A DNA stretch of 64,000 bases from an uncultured Lachnospiraceae bacterium (GCA_934401915.1 CAKRSV010000009.1:1-64000); one strand, 5' to 3'; shown: positions 39,223-48,670, numbered from the stretch's first letter. Made by a program: numbers and translations. Notes: generated from the sequence alone by a model not told the origin.

Positions 39223-39858
39223 CTACATTCTGAAGATCAGTTCCTGGTATATACTGTAAAAGAAGCTATACACCTGGGTGATCAGGTCGACAAACAACAG
39301 CACGACAAAGATAATGATAAACATGGCGATAAAGGTCAGCAGGATCGTGAGCAGCGTCTTGCCCAGCGTGTAGTTATGTACCTGCATGATCCCCATCAGG
39401 ATCATCAGAAGACTGTACGCAATGCCGATTCCCATGATGATCGCATAGAAAGCCGCCTCATCCTGCGTCACATACCGGCTGACGATCGTTGCGATATTGT
39501 AGCAGACGATCATCGGCGTCATGGCGTAGCCTACTGCGATCGCGATGTCCTTCATCCGTCCCTCGCCCTCCATCAGGCAGGTGACAGACCAGTTGCTCAC
39601 GCAGAACAGCAGGTATAACAGCAGCACCGAGATCAGTTCCCGGAAGGAGTCTACCGTCAGCGGATTGATGTCGCTCACCACAAAGCTCGCGCCGATCCGG
39701 TTGATCGAAAAGCTGAAGGAAAACAGGATCACCAGAATGATCGCGATCGGCACGCTTCCTTTGTCTCTGTGCCGGATCTCATAATAGGCGTCCATCGGGT
39801 GGCTTACGGTGTACATTGCGTATTTCCATTTTTCCTTTGAAAACGATTTGCTCTTCAT
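39223..39858 (-). CDS. YIP1 family membrane protein
   Basis: 211 residues with five spans and the YIP1/Yip1-like opening (MYTVSHPMDAYYEIRHRDKGSVPIA is the soluble lead, read in part) followed by LVILFSFSFSINR. Its start overlaps the stop of the NHL gene (39858), so translation is coupled. The function of bacterial YIP1 proteins is unknown. The fixed pairing with NHL and DUF5696 genes suggests a membrane subunit of one complex. Confidence 0.85.
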   Translation of the reverse strand: MKSKSFSKEKWKYAMYTVSHPMDAYYEIRHRDKGSVPIAIILVILFSFSFSINRIGASFVVSDINPLTVDSFRELISVLLLYLLFCVSNWSVTCLMEGEGRMKDIAIAVGYAMTPMIVCYNIATIVSRYVTQDEAAFYAIIMGIGIAYSLLMILMGIMQVHNYTLGKTLLTILLTFIAMFIIIFVVLLFVDLITQVYSFFYSIYQELIFRM

Positions 39859-41354
39859 CAGGCAAGCCCCCCTTTCTTATCTTTTTTCCCGCGCTTTGCG
39901 ATCATTCGGTTTTTCAGCACCTTGCTATAAAGAATGTATACGGCGATCAGCACGATCACCACCGTCATGATCACGTTCATATTCTGCGTCAGAATCTCGT
40001 TTCTGTAACGCTTCCATGCGATCGAATAGTATTTCCGGTTCATTCCAATCTTGAGATATTTCATCGCCGCCTTGTTATCGCCGGCTGTCAGATACGCTTT
40101 TCCGATACCGGTGTTGGCAAGCTCGTTGTTCTCATCCAGTTTCAGAACGCCCTGCCACTTGGCGATCGCCTGCGTCTCATCTCCGTCGTAGCGGAGCCCT
40201 ACCGCGTCGTTTATCAGCGATCCGTACTGCGTTTCCCGGAACTTAGCGATCGATCCGTTGTAGGCGTCCAGCACGATGATCTGATCTCCGATAGCCTCGA
40301 TGGCAACCGGCGTGTTGAAGGTTCCCTCCTGGCTTCCCAGGCCTCCGAAGATATATAAGAGATTTCCTTCTTTATCGTAAGTAAAGATCCTGCCTCTCTT
40401 GCGGTCGAGCAGGGAATAGATTCCTTTTCCACGGTAGACCACATCCGTAAATTCGGACGGTCCGGCGTAAGTTCCGTACATTCCGACGATCAGATCGCCT
40501 CCCAGATTCTCATTTTCGCCCTTCTGGATGACGTCCTCTCCCTTGGGATTCAGCCGTCTGACTCCCTGCACGCCCTCCGAGTCGATGTTGGAAGCATATA
40601 CGAAACCGTCGCTGTCGATGTCGATACCGGTAAACTCAGTCGGGATGTAGAGCTGCTGCTTGGAGCGCTCTTCCTTGCTGGCGATCCGCTTCCAGAACTT
40701 TTCCCAGAGCGTGATCTTAACCTCGATCGTTCCGAAATATCCGGTGAACTGTCCGTCGCTCTCAAAGACCAGGATTCCCTCGAAGGCGTTCTTGGCGATG
40801 ACGTAGACACGGTCTGCATAGTCCACGGTAACCTTCAGCGGTACAAAGTCAAATCCTTCTTCCAGGATCTCCGACTGTGGATTGTCGATGATCTTCACAA
40901 ATTCTCCCTCGGGAGTCAGCACGACGATCCGCTTGTTGTTGGAATCCGCCACATAGAGCTGCATATTTTCCGATACGCACACACCGTAGGGTGCGTTGAA
41001 TGTATCGCTCTGTCCGTCCCTGTCGAAAGTATCGATCACCCGGACTGTCTCGGTCATCGTGTCGTTTAATACCACGATGCGGTTATTCTTCGTGTCTGCG
41101 ACGTACACCAGTCCGTCCGGCGCCACGCACAGATCCTGCGGCTCATTGAAGTTCTCGGTTCCTGCTTTTGCTCCGGTCACCGCACCGTTTGGCACATAGG
41201 CGGCAGGCGTCAGCGCGATATCCTCCCAATAGCTGTAATTATAGGTATCATAGGGAAGCTCCTCTGCCTTTGCCGTCTCCCCCGCCATACTGAAAAGCAA
41301 TGTCGTCATCAGCAAGGAGGCAGCTATTTTCTTTAACACATTTCTTCTTTTCAT
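39858..41354 (-). CDS. Secreted NHL-repeat protein with TPR-like segment and C-terminal anchor
   Basis: 498 residues. Signal peptide MKRRNVLKKIAASLL with cleavage near AKAEEL. A six-bladed NHL-type propeller follows from about 55 to 370, with recurring blades such as FNEPQDLCVAPDGLVYVADT and FNAPYGVCVSENMQLYVADS. A TPR-like pair occurs at about 400-450 (AIAKWQGVLKLDENNELAN, GKAYLTAGDNKAAMKYL). A membrane span near the C terminus (NVIMTVVIVLIAVYILYS) leaves a Lys/Arg tail inside. The ATG at 41354 follows GGAGGGG; longer readings into the upstream permease gene are rejected. Likely a surface scaffold for the importer. Confidence 0.87.
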   Translation of the reverse strand: MKRRNVLKKIAASLLMTTLLFSMAGETAKAEELPYDTYNYSYWEDIALTPAAYVPNGAVTGAKAGTENFNEPQDLCVAPDGLVYVADTKNNRIVVLNDTMTETVRVIDTFDRDGQSDTFNAPYGVCVSENMQLYVADSNNKRIVVLTPEGEFVKIIDNPQSEILEEGFDFVPLKVTVDYADRVYVIAKNAFEGILVFESDGQFTGYFGTIEVKITLWEKFWKRIASKEERSKQQLYIPTEFTGIDIDSDGFVYASNIDSEGVQGVRRLNPKGEDVIQKGENENLGGDLIVGMYGTYAGPSEFTDVVYRGKGIYSLLDRKRGRIFTYDKEGNLLYIFGGLGSQEGTFNTPVAIEAIGDQIIVLDAYNGSIAKFRETQYGSLINDAVGLRYDGDETQAIAKWQGVLKLDENNELANTGIGKAYLTAGDNKAAMKYLKIGMNRKYYSIAWKRYRNEILTQNMNVIMTVVIVLIAVYILYSKVLKNRMIAKRGKKDKKGGLA

Positions 41355-41365
41355 CTCGCCCCTCC

Positions 41366-42244
41366 TTAATCCTTCATACCCGATGTGGTCATCGTCTCGA
41401 TTACGTTGCTCTGGCAGATCAGGAAGAAAATGATCGGCACGGCTGCTATGATAAAGGTTACGGCTGCTGCCGCGCCCGCTCTGGCTGTACCGCCCGCCGT
41501 GATCTGCTGCAGGGAATACTGTAACGGCTTGAGTTCCTCGTTCCGCAGGAAAAGGCTTCCTGTGTTGCCCCACATCTGCTGGAACTGGAAGATAGCCAGT
41601 GTCAGCCACGCCGGTTTTACGTTCGGCATGACGATGGACCAGAAGATCTTCCACTCCGTAGCGCCGTCCAGTCTCGCCGACTCCATCAGGGAATCCGGCA
41701 GCTGCTCCATAAACTGTTTCATCAGGTAAAGACCCATACCGAAGGAAAATGCTGGTAAGATCAGTGCCGCGTAGGTGTTGTTGATGTGCAGCCAGCTGAT
41801 GATGAGGTACTGCGGGATCTGGGTTACTGTCCAGGAGAACATCATGGACAGCACGACCATGTTAAAAAGTGTTTTCTTTCCCGGAAACGTGTGCTTGGCA
41901 AGCGGATACGCCGCCAGCGATGCCAGGATAACGTGACCGACCATACCGCCGCCGGTAATGATGATCGTGTTAAATATGTATCTGGAAAAAGGCACCCACG
42001 AATTGTTCATCAGCACGAACAGATCCGAGAAGTTTTCCAGCGTAGGATTTCTTACAAAGATTTTCGGCGGGAACTGGTAGATCTCATCGAGCGGCTTCAG
42101 CGCGTTGTTGACGATCATAATGAGCGGCAGCGCCATAAAGATTCCGCAGATGAACATCAGGAAGAACAAAATACCATTTCCTGCCATGGAGCGATTGAGC
42201 TTTTTCTCCCGCGGTCTGCGCGAGAACAGTTTCTTCTTTGCCAT
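41366..42244 (-). CDS. Carbohydrate ABC transporter permease (MalG type, first importer)
   Basis: 292 residues, six spans, EAA loop DSLMESARLDGATEWKIFWSIVMP. Start and the upstream permease stop overlap as TAATG. The product, together with the MalF-type permease upstream, should partner the CBM-containing binding protein at 43212. Confidence 0.95.
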   Translation of the reverse strand: MAKKKLFSRRPREKKLNRSMAGNGILFFLMFICGIFMALPLIMIVNNALKPLDEIYQFPPKIFVRNPTLENFSDLFVLMNNSWVPFSRYIFNTIIITGGGMVGHVILASLAAYPLAKHTFPGKKTLFNMVVLSMMFSWTVTQIPQYLIISWLHINNTYAALILPAFSFGMGLYLMKQFMEQLPDSLMESARLDGATEWKIFWSIVMPNVKPAWLTLAIFQFQQMWGNTGSLFLRNEELKPLQYSLQQITAGGTARAGAAAAVTFIIAAVPIIFFLICQSNVIETMTTSGMKD

Positions 42245-43197
42245 TATTCACCAACCCTCCCCAGTATTTTCTGAACGAGCTTGTTCGTACCTACCATAAG
42301 GAGGAACAGCACGGTCGCGATCGCCGACGCATAACCCATATCAAATCGGGTGGAACCGTAGTCCAAAAGGTGCGTTACCACGGTCGCTCCGGCGTAGTTG
42401 ACGGAAGGATTTCCTGCTAACTGGATCGAAATATCCGCTACTGCAAAGGACTGGGTGATCTGCATTACCGCACCGAACATCAGCTGCGGCTTCATGGAAG
42501 GAAGCGTCACATACCAAAGCTCCTGCCAGCGGTTTTTCACGCCATCCAGCGCAGCCGCCTCGTACAGACTCTTGTCTACGGTCTGCAGACCGGCGATAAA
42601 GGAAAGGAATCCGGTTCCAAGCGACAGCCAGAGCTGTACCACGATCAGCACCGGGAGCACGTACTGCTCCGTCTTCATCCAGAGGATCGGCTCGTCGAGC
42701 AGTCCCAGCTTGATCAGGATACCGTTCAGATAACCGTAACGGTCGCCGGTAAGGATCAGGTTCCATACCATGTAGGCGTTTCCACAAATACTCGGCGCAT
42801 AGAAGATCAGCGTCAGGAATGCACGGAACTTTCCGGAAAACTCATTGATGATCCATGCGAACAAAAGACACAGGATGTAGCTGACCGGTCCTGTAACCAC
42901 CGCGAAGATCAGCGTGTTTTTCAGGGAGATCAGGAAAATATCATCCTCCAGAAACAGTTTCACATAATTCTGCCAGCCGATAAAGGTCGGCATTTCCAGC
43001 ATATTGAAATAAGTAAAGCTCAGTCCGATGGAAACCAGCACCGGAAGTACCGTAAACAGGAAAAACAGAATGAAGTACGGCGCCAGCATCAAATAGATGG
43101 ATCGGTTTCTCGCGATCTGATAGCTGAGCTTTCTCTGCTTTTTGTTGATTTCCAAAAGTTCTGTAGACGGCTCTACTGTTTTGCTCTTTCCGCTCAT
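42244..43197 (-). CDS. Carbohydrate ABC transporter permease (MalF type, first importer)
   Basis: 317 residues. A 35-residue charged N terminus precedes six spans. EAA loop KSLYEAAALDGVKNRWQELW. It lies 14 bp downstream of the binding-protein gene and overlaps the next permease gene. No ATPase is encoded in the operon. Confidence 0.95.
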   Translation of the reverse strand: MSGKSKTVEPSTELLEINKKQRKLSYQIARNRSIYLMLAPYFILFFLFTVLPVLVSIGLSFTYFNMLEMPTFIGWQNYVKLFLEDDIFLISLKNTLIFAVVTGPVSYILCLLFAWIINEFSGKFRAFLTLIFYAPSICGNAYMVWNLILTGDRYGYLNGILIKLGLLDEPILWMKTEQYVLPVLIVVQLWLSLGTGFLSFIAGLQTVDKSLYEAAALDGVKNRWQELWYVTLPSMKPQLMFGAVMQITQSFAVADISIQLAGNPSVNYAGATVVTHLLDYGSTRFDMGYASAIATVLFLLMVGTNKLVQKILGRVGE

Positions 43198-43211
43198 ATC
43201 TGACCTCCTTT

Positions 43212-46202
43212 CTAGTCCTGTGCGATCGGCAGTCCAAGTTCCTGCCGTTTATAGTCGATCTCCGCGTTGATGTAGATTACCTTATCCATCAATTCCTCTC
43301 TCGGGGACGCGGTGTCTGTCTCTGTTGTCACTGTGTAGAATGCGTTGTTGATGTTACGCCAGGAATAATATCCTCCGGGAACCTGCGGGATTCCCTTGAC
43401 CCACTGGAAAGCTTCATCCAGCGCTTCGTAGTCGTCCACCGGCCACGGCATATTGGAAAAGGCTTCCAGGTTTGCCGTAGGTACACGGGCTGCGGAGCCC
43501 ATCAGCGATTCCATCTCCCGTCCGTAGCTTACCTGCACATCTGCTGACGTCCACCATTTCAGGAATTCCCAGCACTCCTGCGGGTACTTCGTGTCTGCCA
43601 TGATGATGCTTGCCAGACCGGTGCATCCTGTGCTGTGGTCTATCGTCCCATCCTCCTGAACGGTTCCCGGAACCGGAGCGAAGCTCCACAGTCCCGCGAT
43701 ATCCGGTGCGGATACGACCAGGTTGTTGTACACCGTGTAATCCGCGATCACGATCGGACACTCACCGGTTCGGAAACGTTCTTCCACGCTCGTCTCCTTA
43801 TCCAGCTTATAATCTGTATAAAATTCACAGTATTCCTTAAAGGTGTTTACTGCGATGTCGGAATCCAGACTGGATCTGGAACCGTCTTCGTTATAATACC
43901 CGCCGCCGTTCTGGTACAGCAGCATCGCGTAGATCTGTTCACTCGGCAGCATACCAAATTCCATCTGGTTCTTGGCAAGCACCGCCATCGCTACCTTCAC
44001 ATCGTCCCAGGTCTCCGGAACTTCCAGTCCCAGCTCTGCCAGAATATCTTTCCGGTAGAACATGACCGGGAAGGTCGTCGTCTCCGGCAGACCATAGGTG
44101 GCGCCGTCAAACTGGAATGGCACCATCGCCGCGCCGGAGAAGCGTCCCATCACTTCGTCCAGATCCTCAAACTGACTCAGATCCAGCACTGCGTTGCGGA
44201 CACCATAGTTGACAGGCGTGTCATTTCCTGTATTCAGGACCGCTCCGGCAATACCGTTCGTGTTGGCAACCTGGATCGCCACATCCGGTCCTTCTCCCGC
44301 CAGCTCGGCACGGAGCAGAGTGTTCATATCGACAAGCTGTACGTTGACGTTGATCCCGTAGGTGTTCGTGAATGTCTCGTCGATCATCGACTTGATAACG
44401 TTCGCCTGATCCCTTCCGGAGCCGATCCAAAGCGTCAGCGTCGCGTTATCGTCCTCGTCCTCCGCCACATTACCGATCTGGTTGTAATCGATAATAAAGG
44501 AGTAGATCAGTCGCCGGCATTCATAAGCCGCCTTGCTGAAGAACGATGTGTTCTCATAGATTGCGGGCGTATCCGCAGAAGTGATATTGATGCGGTCGAT
44601 CGCAAGCGGCTGACTGGTGATCGTACTCACCCAGTTACCGCAGGCACGCACGTTGATCTTATAGGAACCGATGACCCTCACGAAGTATTCTTCGTCCTCG
44701 ATCAGATCATCCAGCTGATCTCTCATGGTAAGGAGCACCGTCAGCTTATCGGAATTGCTTCCTGCCAGCGCCTCCATCGACTCGATGGCTGCCGTGAGCT
44801 GATCCCTTACCTGTGTAAGCTCTCCGTTCAGTCCCGGCAGGGAAGCGGCAAGCTGATAATCGCGGTAGGTATCCGGCGAAACACCGGTGATCTTGATAAC
44901 CTCCCGGTAGATGCTGTTAAGCTGCTGTACGCAGTCCTGTACTTCACTGATGATATCGGAGAAATCACCCAGCACCACTTCCATGCGGATGGTGTGATGT
45001 CCCTCCTCTAGATAGAAGGAATACGGCGTTCCGGCATCGTCCGAAAGCACATCCTCCCTCCAGCTCTGCTCATAGTGGAATCCGTAGGCCTCCATCTCCT
45101 TAAAAGGCACCTGCCCGTCGATGGAGATTCGTCTCGATACATAGATCCCTCGCACAAAGTTCTGACAGTCATACAACGATATGTTGTAATACCCGCTTTC
45201 CGGCGTGTCGAATTCCCACTCGATCCACTGTCCGACCAGTCTCCAGGAATTTCCGCCGATCGTGTTGTTCAGCAGCTCCTTGGCGCTTGCCGGTGAAACG
45301 GACGGGGAGGACTGATCCTGGATCGGATAAAGCATCTGGGAAGAGGTTCTCGCTGCGTTCTCTCCTTCGATGGTGATGACTTTTCCGCTCGTTGCCTTCG
45401 CTCCGGCTGCGTCCCAGTCTGCCTTGACCTGCTCGTAGCTCTTTGCCTCCTCCGCGTTGCCAAGGATCAGCTCGTGGATCAGCATCGGCTCACGCAGGGA
45501 AAGAAAGCTGATCGTATGGGTTCCCTTTGTCAGATAGATGGAAAGCGGTGCGGTGATGTAGCCCTCGCTGTCGTACGTGTAGGCTGTCACCCACTCCGGA
45601 ACCTCGATCATGCCCGGTTTGTTATCGTTGCCCTGGTTATCCTTTTCCCAGAGATAGCTCGCAGAACCGTTCACGATGTCTCCCCGCTCTACGTCGTACT
45701 GCCAGATCCGGTAGAAATCGATCGCCGCCATCTCGCTGTAGGGAAGCTCTCCGTCCACAAAAATTCCTCTTTCGATATCTGAATTCTTGCCGGCGATCGG
45801 ATAATATTCCAGAGACAGGTTGTAAAAGCCTTCCTCTGCCACCTCGAACTCAAACTCAGCCAGTGAATTTTCGCTGGTGTATATGCTGTCGCCCAGCATC
45901 CCCTCGTAGTCTGTGTAAATGACCGGCTCTGCCTGCGCGTCGCTCTCGTCATACCGTACCAACGCGTCTGCGCCCACCCGGATCTCCGCATCCGGATACT
46001 TTGCATCATGGCCCGCAACATATTCCTTATAGCCCGGAACGGAATCGTCGATGGAATACGTGCTCACAACGTCGTCATAGTCATCCATACTCAGATTTGT
46101 CATGGCACGGGAATCGATGCCCGATGAATAAAGTGTCGTAATGACCATTCCTGCAGCCAGAATGGTGGATATCACTTTTTTCCCTCTCTCCGTATGTCTC
46201 AT
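43212..46202 (-). CDS. Solute-binding protein fused to two N-terminal CBM-like modules
   Basis: 996 residues, about twice the length of a usual sugar-binding protein. After a signal peptide (VISTILAAGMVITTLYSSG) come two beta-sandwich modules resembling CBM35/CBM6-type glycan binders: about 90-260 (SLAEFEFEVAEEGFYNLSLE, LSIYLTKGTHTISFLSL) and about 280-420 (VGQWIEWEFDTPESGYYNIS, FYLEEGHHTIRMEV). A helical linker follows to about 600. Residues 605-990 form a family-1 solute-binding fold (ATLTLWIGSGRDQANVIKSM, PVMFYRKDILAELGLEVPETW, CWEFLKWWTS). No lipobox Cys is seen, so retention at the cell surface may rely on the CBM modules or on partner proteins. It heads the first importer. Confidence 0.87.
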   Translation of the reverse strand: MRHTERGKKVISTILAAGMVITTLYSSGIDSRAMTNLSMDDYDDVVSTYSIDDSVPGYKEYVAGHDAKYPDAEIRVGADALVRYDESDAQAEPVIYTDYEGMLGDSIYTSENSLAEFEFEVAEEGFYNLSLEYYPIAGKNSDIERGIFVDGELPYSEMAAIDFYRIWQYDVERGDIVNGSASYLWEKDNQGNDNKPGMIEVPEWVTAYTYDSEGYITAPLSIYLTKGTHTISFLSLREPMLIHELILGNAEEAKSYEQVKADWDAAGAKATSGKVITIEGENAARTSSQMLYPIQDQSSPSVSPASAKELLNNTIGGNSWRLVGQWIEWEFDTPESGYYNISLYDCQNFVRGIYVSRRISIDGQVPFKEMEAYGFHYEQSWREDVLSDDAGTPYSFYLEEGHHTIRMEVVLGDFSDIISEVQDCVQQLNSIYREVIKITGVSPDTYRDYQLAASLPGLNGELTQVRDQLTAAIESMEALAGSNSDKLTVLLTMRDQLDDLIEDEEYFVRVIGSYKINVRACGNWVSTITSQPLAIDRINITSADTPAIYENTSFFSKAAYECRRLIYSFIIDYNQIGNVAEDEDDNATLTLWIGSGRDQANVIKSMIDETFTNTYGINVNVQLVDMNTLLRAELAGEGPDVAIQVANTNGIAGAVLNTGNDTPVNYGVRNAVLDLSQFEDLDEVMGRFSGAAMVPFQFDGATYGLPETTTFPVMFYRKDILAELGLEVPETWDDVKVAMAVLAKNQMEFGMLPSEQIYAMLLYQNGGGYYNEDGSRSSLDSDIAVNTFKEYCEFYTDYKLDKETSVEERFRTGECPIVIADYTVYNNLVVSAPDIAGLWSFAPVPGTVQEDGTIDHSTGCTGLASIIMADTKYPQECWEFLKWWTSADVQVSYGREMESLMGSAARVPTANLEAFSNMPWPVDDYEALDEAFQWVKGIPQVPGGYYSWRNINNAFYTVTTETDTASPREELMDKVIYINAEIDYKRQELGLPIAQD

Positions 46203-46248
46203 CTCTTACCTCTTTCTGCGCCTTCTCTCCACGCTTTATTTCCAATCC

Positions 46249-46896
46249 TTACGTCTCGTCGTACCATTGTTCCTCGCCTTCCTCAGGCTTCGGCATATAG
46301 TGATGCAGCGCCTTCTCCATCAGAAAGGTGATCGCCAGACACCACGCGCCCGGCAGCACCAGCGTGCACGCCATCGGCAGTTTATAAAAGAGCAGCCATC
46401 CCACAAGCGCCGTTCCCGCCGCTATCAGCAGCGTATAGGGTAAATAGCGCAGGCACATCACAAAGGACAGCTTCACCATCTGCGGCAGTCTCATCTCAAA
46501 TCTCGACAACACCGGGAACAGATAGATCGCCGTCGCCGCCGTGACGCCGAGAAGCACATCGTACAGCAGCACCGGAAAATTGAGTGTTTCCCCCGCCGCC
46601 TGCACCGCAAGGCTTCTGCCAAAGATGAGCGCCGCCACCCACGACAGCAGCAGCACCGTCAGCGCCGCGCCCTTTCCCAGCGTCCGCTTCATCGAACCGA
46701 AAAACTCCAGGATGAGAGTCCCCCGATCCTTCCTCACGCATTTCACCGTCACATAGTAAAAGGAAGTGAGGGAGGACGCCGCCGTGACGACCGGCAGACA
46801 GCATACCAAAAACAGGATATTGGCTATGATGATCTCTCCCACCTTCGTCAGCGCTCCAAAAAATTTTCCATCGTAGAAAAAAAACTTTCTGATCAT
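46249..46896 (-). CDS. YesL/DUF624 family membrane protein
   Basis: 215 residues with six spans. The N-terminal KVGEIIIANILFLVCCLPVV and TAASSLTSFYYVTVKC fit the family, as does the C-terminal LMEKALHHYMP tail. It lies between the GH26 gene and the CBM-fused binding protein gene, a typical YesL setting in sugar-uptake operons. About a quarter of residues match the YesL at 29368 by eye. Role unknown; it may assist importer assembly. Confidence 0.87.
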   Translation of the reverse strand: MIRKFFFYDGKFFGALTKVGEIIIANILFLVCCLPVVTAASSLTSFYYVTVKCVRKDRGTLILEFFGSMKRTLGKGAALTVLLLSWVAALIFGRSLAVQAAGETLNFPVLLYDVLLGVTAATAIYLFPVLSRFEMRLPQMVKLSFVMCLRYLPYTLLIAAGTALVGWLLFYKLPMACTLVLPGAWCLAITFLMEKALHHYMPKPEEGEEQWYDET

Positions 46897-46918
46897 AATT
46901 ATCCGGTCACAACCTTTC

Positions 46919-48442
46919 CTACTTCGTCAGCTCTTCCCGTATCGGATAGCTTTTCAGATCCGGTACCTCGTCAAGAGTAATGACCGCTTCGTTGTCATAG
47001 AACTGTTTCAGCTTTTCTTCCTCTGTGTACTGGTCGCTATAGGTATAGATCGCGATATCCTTCGCCACGAACTCGCCGTTCCAGGTACACCAGAAGCCCC
47101 ACATCGCTCCGTCCCGGATCGCCAGATCCGGATCGAAGACACAGCCGTTCTCCGAAAGCACTACCATCTTATGCGCCTCTGTGTAATGCACCGCCTCCAG
47201 GTATTTGTTGACCTGCGACGTATACACGCGCTCTCCCGGATAAATATCTTCTCCGATGATATCCACATATTCGTCTCCCGGATACCAGTCGGCGTCCTGC
47301 CCGTTCCATACCCAGATCAGGTTGTTCAGTCCGTATTCGTTCGTCATTTTGTCATAGAGCAGGATGTACAGCTTCTTGTAGGCGTCCGCTCCGGAAGCTC
47401 CCCACCAGAACCAGCCGCCGCTCGCCTCATGGAGCGGTCTCCAAAGAACCGGAACGCCCGCTTCCTGCAGGATCTTTAGCTGGCTTGCGATCGCGTCAAT
47501 GTCCTTCATCAGAAGATCGTAGCCTTCCTGGTCCTCGCCGTTCATGATCTTCGCCAGATCGATATTTGTCGATTCCGTATAGAATCCGCTGTACCACTGT
47601 CCCGTCAGATATTTTGACGGTGCGTTCCAGTGCCAGCAGAAGGTGACGATCCCGCCGTCCTTCCAGAACTGCATCGCCAGGTCGGTCGAATGTCCAACGC
47701 TTCCGTTTTCCACCCGTGACGGCGTATATTCCATAAAATCAAGTCCAAGAACCGCCGGCGTTTTGTCCGTAGCCTTTTTGATCACCTGAAATTCCTTGCC
47801 AAACTCGCCGGTGTCGCAATACTGTCCCGACAGGATCTTCGTTCCATAGTTGTCACAGAGATAACTCATCAGACGCTTTGTCGCCTCGTCCGCATTCGGA
47901 TTTGCAAGCACGGCGGACGCCTCATAGATCGAAGGATCGATCGGCTGCGCCGTTGCCACCTCTAATTTATCCAGATCGATCCACCCCCAATACTTTTCAA
48001 GTCGTATCTCATGCCCGCCCTCGGTCAGATACACTCTGCTTACGGTGGACTTTGCGAAATCTCCCGCCTCCGTCACAACCGTCCCCAGCGACTCTCCATC
48101 GAGATACACGTAATTCTCTTTATAATCTGTACTTGCCGTATAAAAATCCAGATCGTAGAACCCATCCTTTGGAGAAGCGACGGTAAACACGCACGCGTCG
48201 CCGTCCTGCTCAAAGCCTGTCGCGTATCCTTCGCCGCTGTAACCGGTTCTCGTCGCATCTGTATGTACCTTTCCGACCAGCGCGGCGTCCTCCGCCTCGC
48301 AGCTTGCCACGATCTCCGGCTTAAAGCTCTGCAGTTCTTCTTTTGCCAACTCCGATTCCTCCGTCTTTTGTGCACAGCCGGTCAGGCTCCCCGCCAGCAT
48401 CAGCGCCGCCAGCAGACGGATTTTCCCTTTTCCACCTCTCAT
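46919..48442 (-). CDS. GH26 beta-mannanase lipoprotein with CBM35
   Basis: 507 residues. Lipobox GSLTGCAQ (Cys23) places it on the outer face of the membrane. A CBM35-like module follows at about 45-165 (CEAEDAALVGKVHTD, YEVDL-type strands, WGWIDLDKLEV). The GH26 barrel covers about 180-490. The expected acid/base is E339 in WRPLHEASGGWFWWG and the nucleophile is E431 in VLSENG. WVWNGQDADWYPGDEYVDII is also characteristic. It would cleave beta-1,4-mannan or glucomannan outside the cell and supply oligosaccharides to the importers encoded downstream. First gene of the operon; AGAGGGA precedes the ATG. Confidence 0.95.
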   Translation of the reverse strand: MRGGKGKIRLLAALMLAGSLTGCAQKTEESELAKEELQSFKPEIVASCEAEDAALVGKVHTDATRTGYSGEGYATGFEQDGDACVFTVASPKDGFYDLDFYTASTDYKENYVYLDGESLGTVVTEAGDFAKSTVSRVYLTEGGHEIRLEKYWGWIDLDKLEVATAQPIDPSIYEASAVLANPNADEATKRLMSYLCDNYGTKILSGQYCDTGEFGKEFQVIKKATDKTPAVLGLDFMEYTPSRVENGSVGHSTDLAMQFWKDGGIVTFCWHWNAPSKYLTGQWYSGFYTESTNIDLAKIMNGEDQEGYDLLMKDIDAIASQLKILQEAGVPVLWRPLHEASGGWFWWGASGADAYKKLYILLYDKMTNEYGLNNLIWVWNGQDADWYPGDEYVDIIGEDIYPGERVYTSQVNKYLEAVHYTEAHKMVVLSENGCVFDPDLAIRDGAMWGFWCTWNGEFVAKDIAIYTYSDQYTEEEKLKQFYDNEAVITLDEVPDLKSYPIREELTK

Positions 48443-48569
48443 AAAGTCCCTCTATCCTGCATCCGGTCTTTTTCCCGGTCCTCTCACAATGGCTAAATTA
48501 GTTTTGTGTGCATCTTAATTTGTTACTTAATAGTTATTCTGCTAATTTTATTCTTTTAAACCTTATTTA

Positions 48570-48606
48570 TTAACTTAATTATAAGTTAATCATGCAATTA
48601 ATTCAA
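48570..48606 (-). promoter_or_regulatory. Promoter and candidate LacI operator of the glycan operon
   Basis: On the minus strand TTGAAT (48601-48606), 17 bp, TATAAT (48578-48583). A dyad with arms TTAACTT and AAGTTAA (48570-48589) overlaps the -10, a position suited to repression. The whole gap from 48443 to 48758 is AT-rich and holds this promoter, a ~125-base untranslated leader and the lacI terminator; I see no other gene in it. Confidence 0.6.
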
Positions 48607-48670
48607 TGTATTTACCGATTTTATTGTCACTTTGGTATATTATAACGATTTTGTTCTTATGTTTTTGTGC

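Noticed and set aside
43635..45011. 458-codon plus-strand frame opposite the CBM-fused binding protein
   Set aside because: The opposite strand encodes a convincing exported protein with domain motifs; this frame has no supporting feature.
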